The notes under the pieces were generated by a model that saw nothing but the letters and a program-made list of their open reading frames with translations, was not told where the DNA came from and did not search any database. The position numbers were made by a program, and so were the translations under genes. A DNA stretch of 8,919 bases from Terriglobia bacterium. GTDB taxonomy: Bacteria > Acidobacteriota > Terriglobia > UBA7540. The stretch lies in NCBI GenBank assembly GCA_022866195.1, contig JALHUF010000446.1:1-8919 (forward strand), in the 5' to 3' direction. The first letter of the stretch is position 1, and every line of letters begins with the position of its first letter. This document shows, piece after piece, positions 6,316 through 8,919 of the stretch.

Positions 6316-6530
6316 ACTGCAACCTCAATCTGCTGCAAGCCCACGAAGTGCGGCAGGTCTTCGAGCGAGCCCTTGTACTCCTCCAGGCATAGCTCGAGAA
6401 CCTCTCGCAGGTTTCTTTGCAGCTCGTCCAGCGTCGCTGCTTGCGTATGCGCACCAGGAATGCCCGGGACAATCCCAACGTAGAGGTTAGTGTCGGGATC
6501 CCACTCGACGTACGCGGAAAAAGTTTTCAT
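6312..6530 (-). CDS. hicB: HicB-type antitoxin
   Basis: A 72-residue protein of the HicB/UPF0150 antitoxin family, which binds and blocks HicA. It shows the family's partial RNase H-like fold: strand FSAYVEWDPDTNLYVG, the loop VPGIPGAHTQA, and the helix TLDELQRNLREVLELCLEE. It ends soon after this domain and has no ribbon-helix-helix or helix-turn-helix segment, so any DNA binding would need another mechanism. The ATG at 6530 has GGAG 6 bases upstream. Its TGA overlaps the GTG start expected for hicA by the sequence GTGA, showing an operon with the antitoxin first, opposite to the E. coli hicA-hicB order. If the toxin is truly broken, this antitoxin is an orphan. Confidence 0.85.
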   Translation of the reverse strand: MKTFSAYVEWDPDTNLYVGIVPGIPGAHTQAATLDELQRNLREVLELCLEEYKGSLEDLPHFVGLQQIEVAV

Positions 6531-6545
6531 CGTTCGCTCCGTTGT

Positions 6546-6558
6546 GGTGTTTATACCA
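6546..6558 (-). promoter_or_regulatory. hicBA promoter with possible operator
   Basis: Minus strand TGGTATAAA gives an extended -10 (TATAAA at 6550-6555, TG at 6557-6558), 19 bases before the hicB ATG, so the leader would be about 13 bases. No clear -35 is visible. The 12-mer GGTGTTTATACC (6546-6557) is an imperfect palindrome covering the -10, where a HicAB complex could repress; this last point is speculation. Confidence 0.45.
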
Positions 6559-6575
6559 GAAGTCGCGGCCTTGCT

Positions 6576-6590
6576 GCGAGGAAATCTCGC
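6576..6590 (-). other. Inverted repeat between nadE and hicB
   Basis: GCGAG and CTCGC flank a 5-base loop, 40 bases beyond the nadE stop. No U-run follows, so it is a weak candidate for a nadE 3' end. The rest of the 99-bp gap, apart from the hicBA promoter, shows nothing I can name. Confidence 0.3.
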
Positions 6591-6629
6591 CTCCTGACGC
6601 CGGTCATACCCAGGAAGCGTCGTGCGTAG

Positions 6630-8270
<1,641 letters not shown>

Positions 8271-8281
8271 CAGTGGCCTGT

Positions 8282-8287
8282 ATTATA
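8282..8287 (-). promoter_or_regulatory. nadE -10 box, near-leaderless
   Basis: Perfect TATAAT on the minus strand, ending 11 bases before the nadE ATG. Transcription would start at about 8274-8275, leaving a leader of about 4-5 bases. The hexamers 16-18 bp upstream are poor matches to TTGACA. Confidence 0.5.
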
Positions 8288-8395
8288 GCGGAGCCAGGCT
8301 CAGGGAATCGCTAAAACTGAGAGGGGGAAAGTGGGCGGCGGCGGCTGCAAGATGCCGCTTGGAAAAGGCCGGTGGCTCGCGGTGTCCCAGCGATA

Positions 8396-8440
8396 CAAAT
8401 AAGAAACCCCGGTTTTCCGTGAGTCTGAGAACGCCGGGGG
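8396..8440 (-). terminator. Intrinsic terminator-like hairpin after the Fe-S carrier gene
   Basis: On the minus strand CCCCGG (8434-8439) pairs with CCGGGG (8407-8412), with CGT/ACG able to extend the stem inward past an A-rich bulge. The 3' side runs directly into the U-rich TTTCTTATTTG (8396-8406). It begins about 25 bases after the stop at 8466. The loop is long, so strength is uncertain. Confidence 0.5.
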
Positions 8441-8465
8441 CAAACGTTGCGGTTTTGAGCCGACC

Positions 8466-8792
8466 CTAGGCGCTGAAAGAACTGCCGCAACCGCAGGTGG
8501 TCTTCACGTTGGGATTGTCGAACTTGAAGCCTGACGCTTCCAGGGTTTCCACGAAATCGATCTTGGTTCCGTCCAGGTAGATAAGCGAGGCTTGATCGAC
8601 GAAAACCTTCACGCCGTCAAACTCGAACGTCTTGTCGATGCCGCTCGACTCACTCTCGAAGTTCATCTGGTAGGAGAAGCCCGAGCAGCCTCCGCCCACT
8701 ACTGAGACACGAAGTCCCTTCGGCTGAGGCTGTTGCTGAGCGAGAATCTCCTTCACCTTCTCCACTGCCCTGGGTGTCAACTCAATAGGCAT
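8466..8792 (-). CDS. erpA: A-type iron-sulfur cluster carrier (ErpA/IscA-like)
   Basis: A 108-residue A-type carrier that receives Fe-S clusters from the ISC or SUF scaffold and passes them to apo-enzymes in the cytosol. The three cluster-binding cysteines are present at the family positions: C36 in GGGCSGF, and C100 and C102 in the C-terminal TTCGCGSSFSA. The NPNVKTTCGCGSSFS ending resembles ErpA more than IscA, which usually ends CGCGESF; the exact subtype still needs a tree. The ATG at 8792 has AGGAG 6 bases upstream. No isc or suf gene lies next to it in the window, so it appears to be a single-gene unit with its own promoter and the hairpin at 8396-8440 as its end. It may help mature Fe-S enzymes of NAD synthesis such as NadA, but adjacency to nadE is weak evidence for that. 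Confidence 0.93.
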   Translation of the reverse strand: MPIELTPRAVEKVKEILAQQQPQPKGLRVSVVGGGCSGFSYQMNFESESSGIDKTFEFDGVKVFVDQASLIYLDGTKIDFVETLEASGFKFDNPNVKTTCGCGSSFSA

Positions 8793-8854
8793 TCACCACT
8801 CCTTGAGGAATTGTCGGGTAGCAAGGACGACCCAGCCCACCTGCCAACTCCCAA

Positions 8855-8883
8855 ATTATCAGATGCGGTGTCCTTAATCAAGG
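8855..8883 (-). promoter_or_regulatory. Candidate promoter of the Fe-S carrier gene, with palindrome
   Basis: Minus strand TTGATT (8876-8881), a 15-bp spacer and GATAAT (8855-8860), about 63 bases before the ATG. The -35 sits inside CCTTGATTAAGG (8872-8883), a near-perfect 12-bp palindrome (10 of 12 positions symmetric) that could be an operator. The short spacer lowers confidence. The remaining 8884-8919 shows only a short CAGGG/CCCTG inverted repeat and no gene. Confidence 0.35.
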
Positions 8884-8919
8884 TAGCAGGGAAAACTGCC
8901 CTGTCCCCACTTTGGAGGA

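Noticed and set aside
8271..8465. Possible riboswitch or small gene in the gap upstream of nadE
   Set aside because: The -10 box lies next to the ATG, leaving no room for a leader element, and no reading frame with a ribosome binding site was seen; only the terminator-like hairpin is supported.
8884..8919. Possible end of an upstream gene at the right edge
   Set aside because: A short minus-strand frame runs in from the edge to a TGA, but it is too short to identify and has no recognisable residues.

Overview
The window is GC-rich bacterial DNA, and every gene I can support lies on the minus strand, so genes are described from right (8919) to left (1). The gene content (A-type Fe-S carrier, glutamine-dependent NadE, HicBA, a paired M16 peptidase, a CPBP membrane protease, small exported proteins with a G-x-W...GTWEGKK pattern) suits a soil-type bacterium, possibly Acidobacteriota. 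That placement is an impression from gene style; there is no marker gene here to prove it.

Right part (8919-6630): an ErpA/IscA-type iron-sulfur carrier with a strong ribosome binding site, followed by a terminator-like hairpin. Then comes a full-length glutamine-dependent NAD+ synthetase (nadE) whose perfect -10 box lies so close to the ATG that the mRNA may be nearly leaderless. Next (6530-6083) is a hicB-hicA toxin-antitoxin pair. hicA appears to have lost one base near its 5' end: the overlapping GTG start encodes the usual HicA N-terminus in one frame, while the catalytic body lies in another.

Middle (5935-1887): an apparent three-gene operon of proteolysis genes. The first M16 peptidase has the complete zinc site but lacks the substrate-binding tyrosine. 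The second has lost the zinc site but keeps the R/Y pair. Together they look like a complementary M16B heterodimer. Twelve bases further on is a CPBP (CAAX-protease-like) intramembrane protease. The spacer and the 5' end of the second M16 gene carry two different 7-bp tandem arrays.

Left part (1804-1): a tandem duplication of about 510 bp containing a small exported protein gene together with its promoter. The two proteins match at 112 of 131 aligned residues, and the -35/-10 boxes and 17-bp spacer are kept in both copies, so each copy validates the other's promoter. The last gene is a CDF-like cation transporter broken by a 5-bp tandem duplication; removing one copy restores a 207-residue protein.

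I did not find a convincing undescribed system. The most useful observations are the two frame breaks with exact positions, the promoter-plus-gene duplication, the complementary M16 pair and the heptamer arrays.
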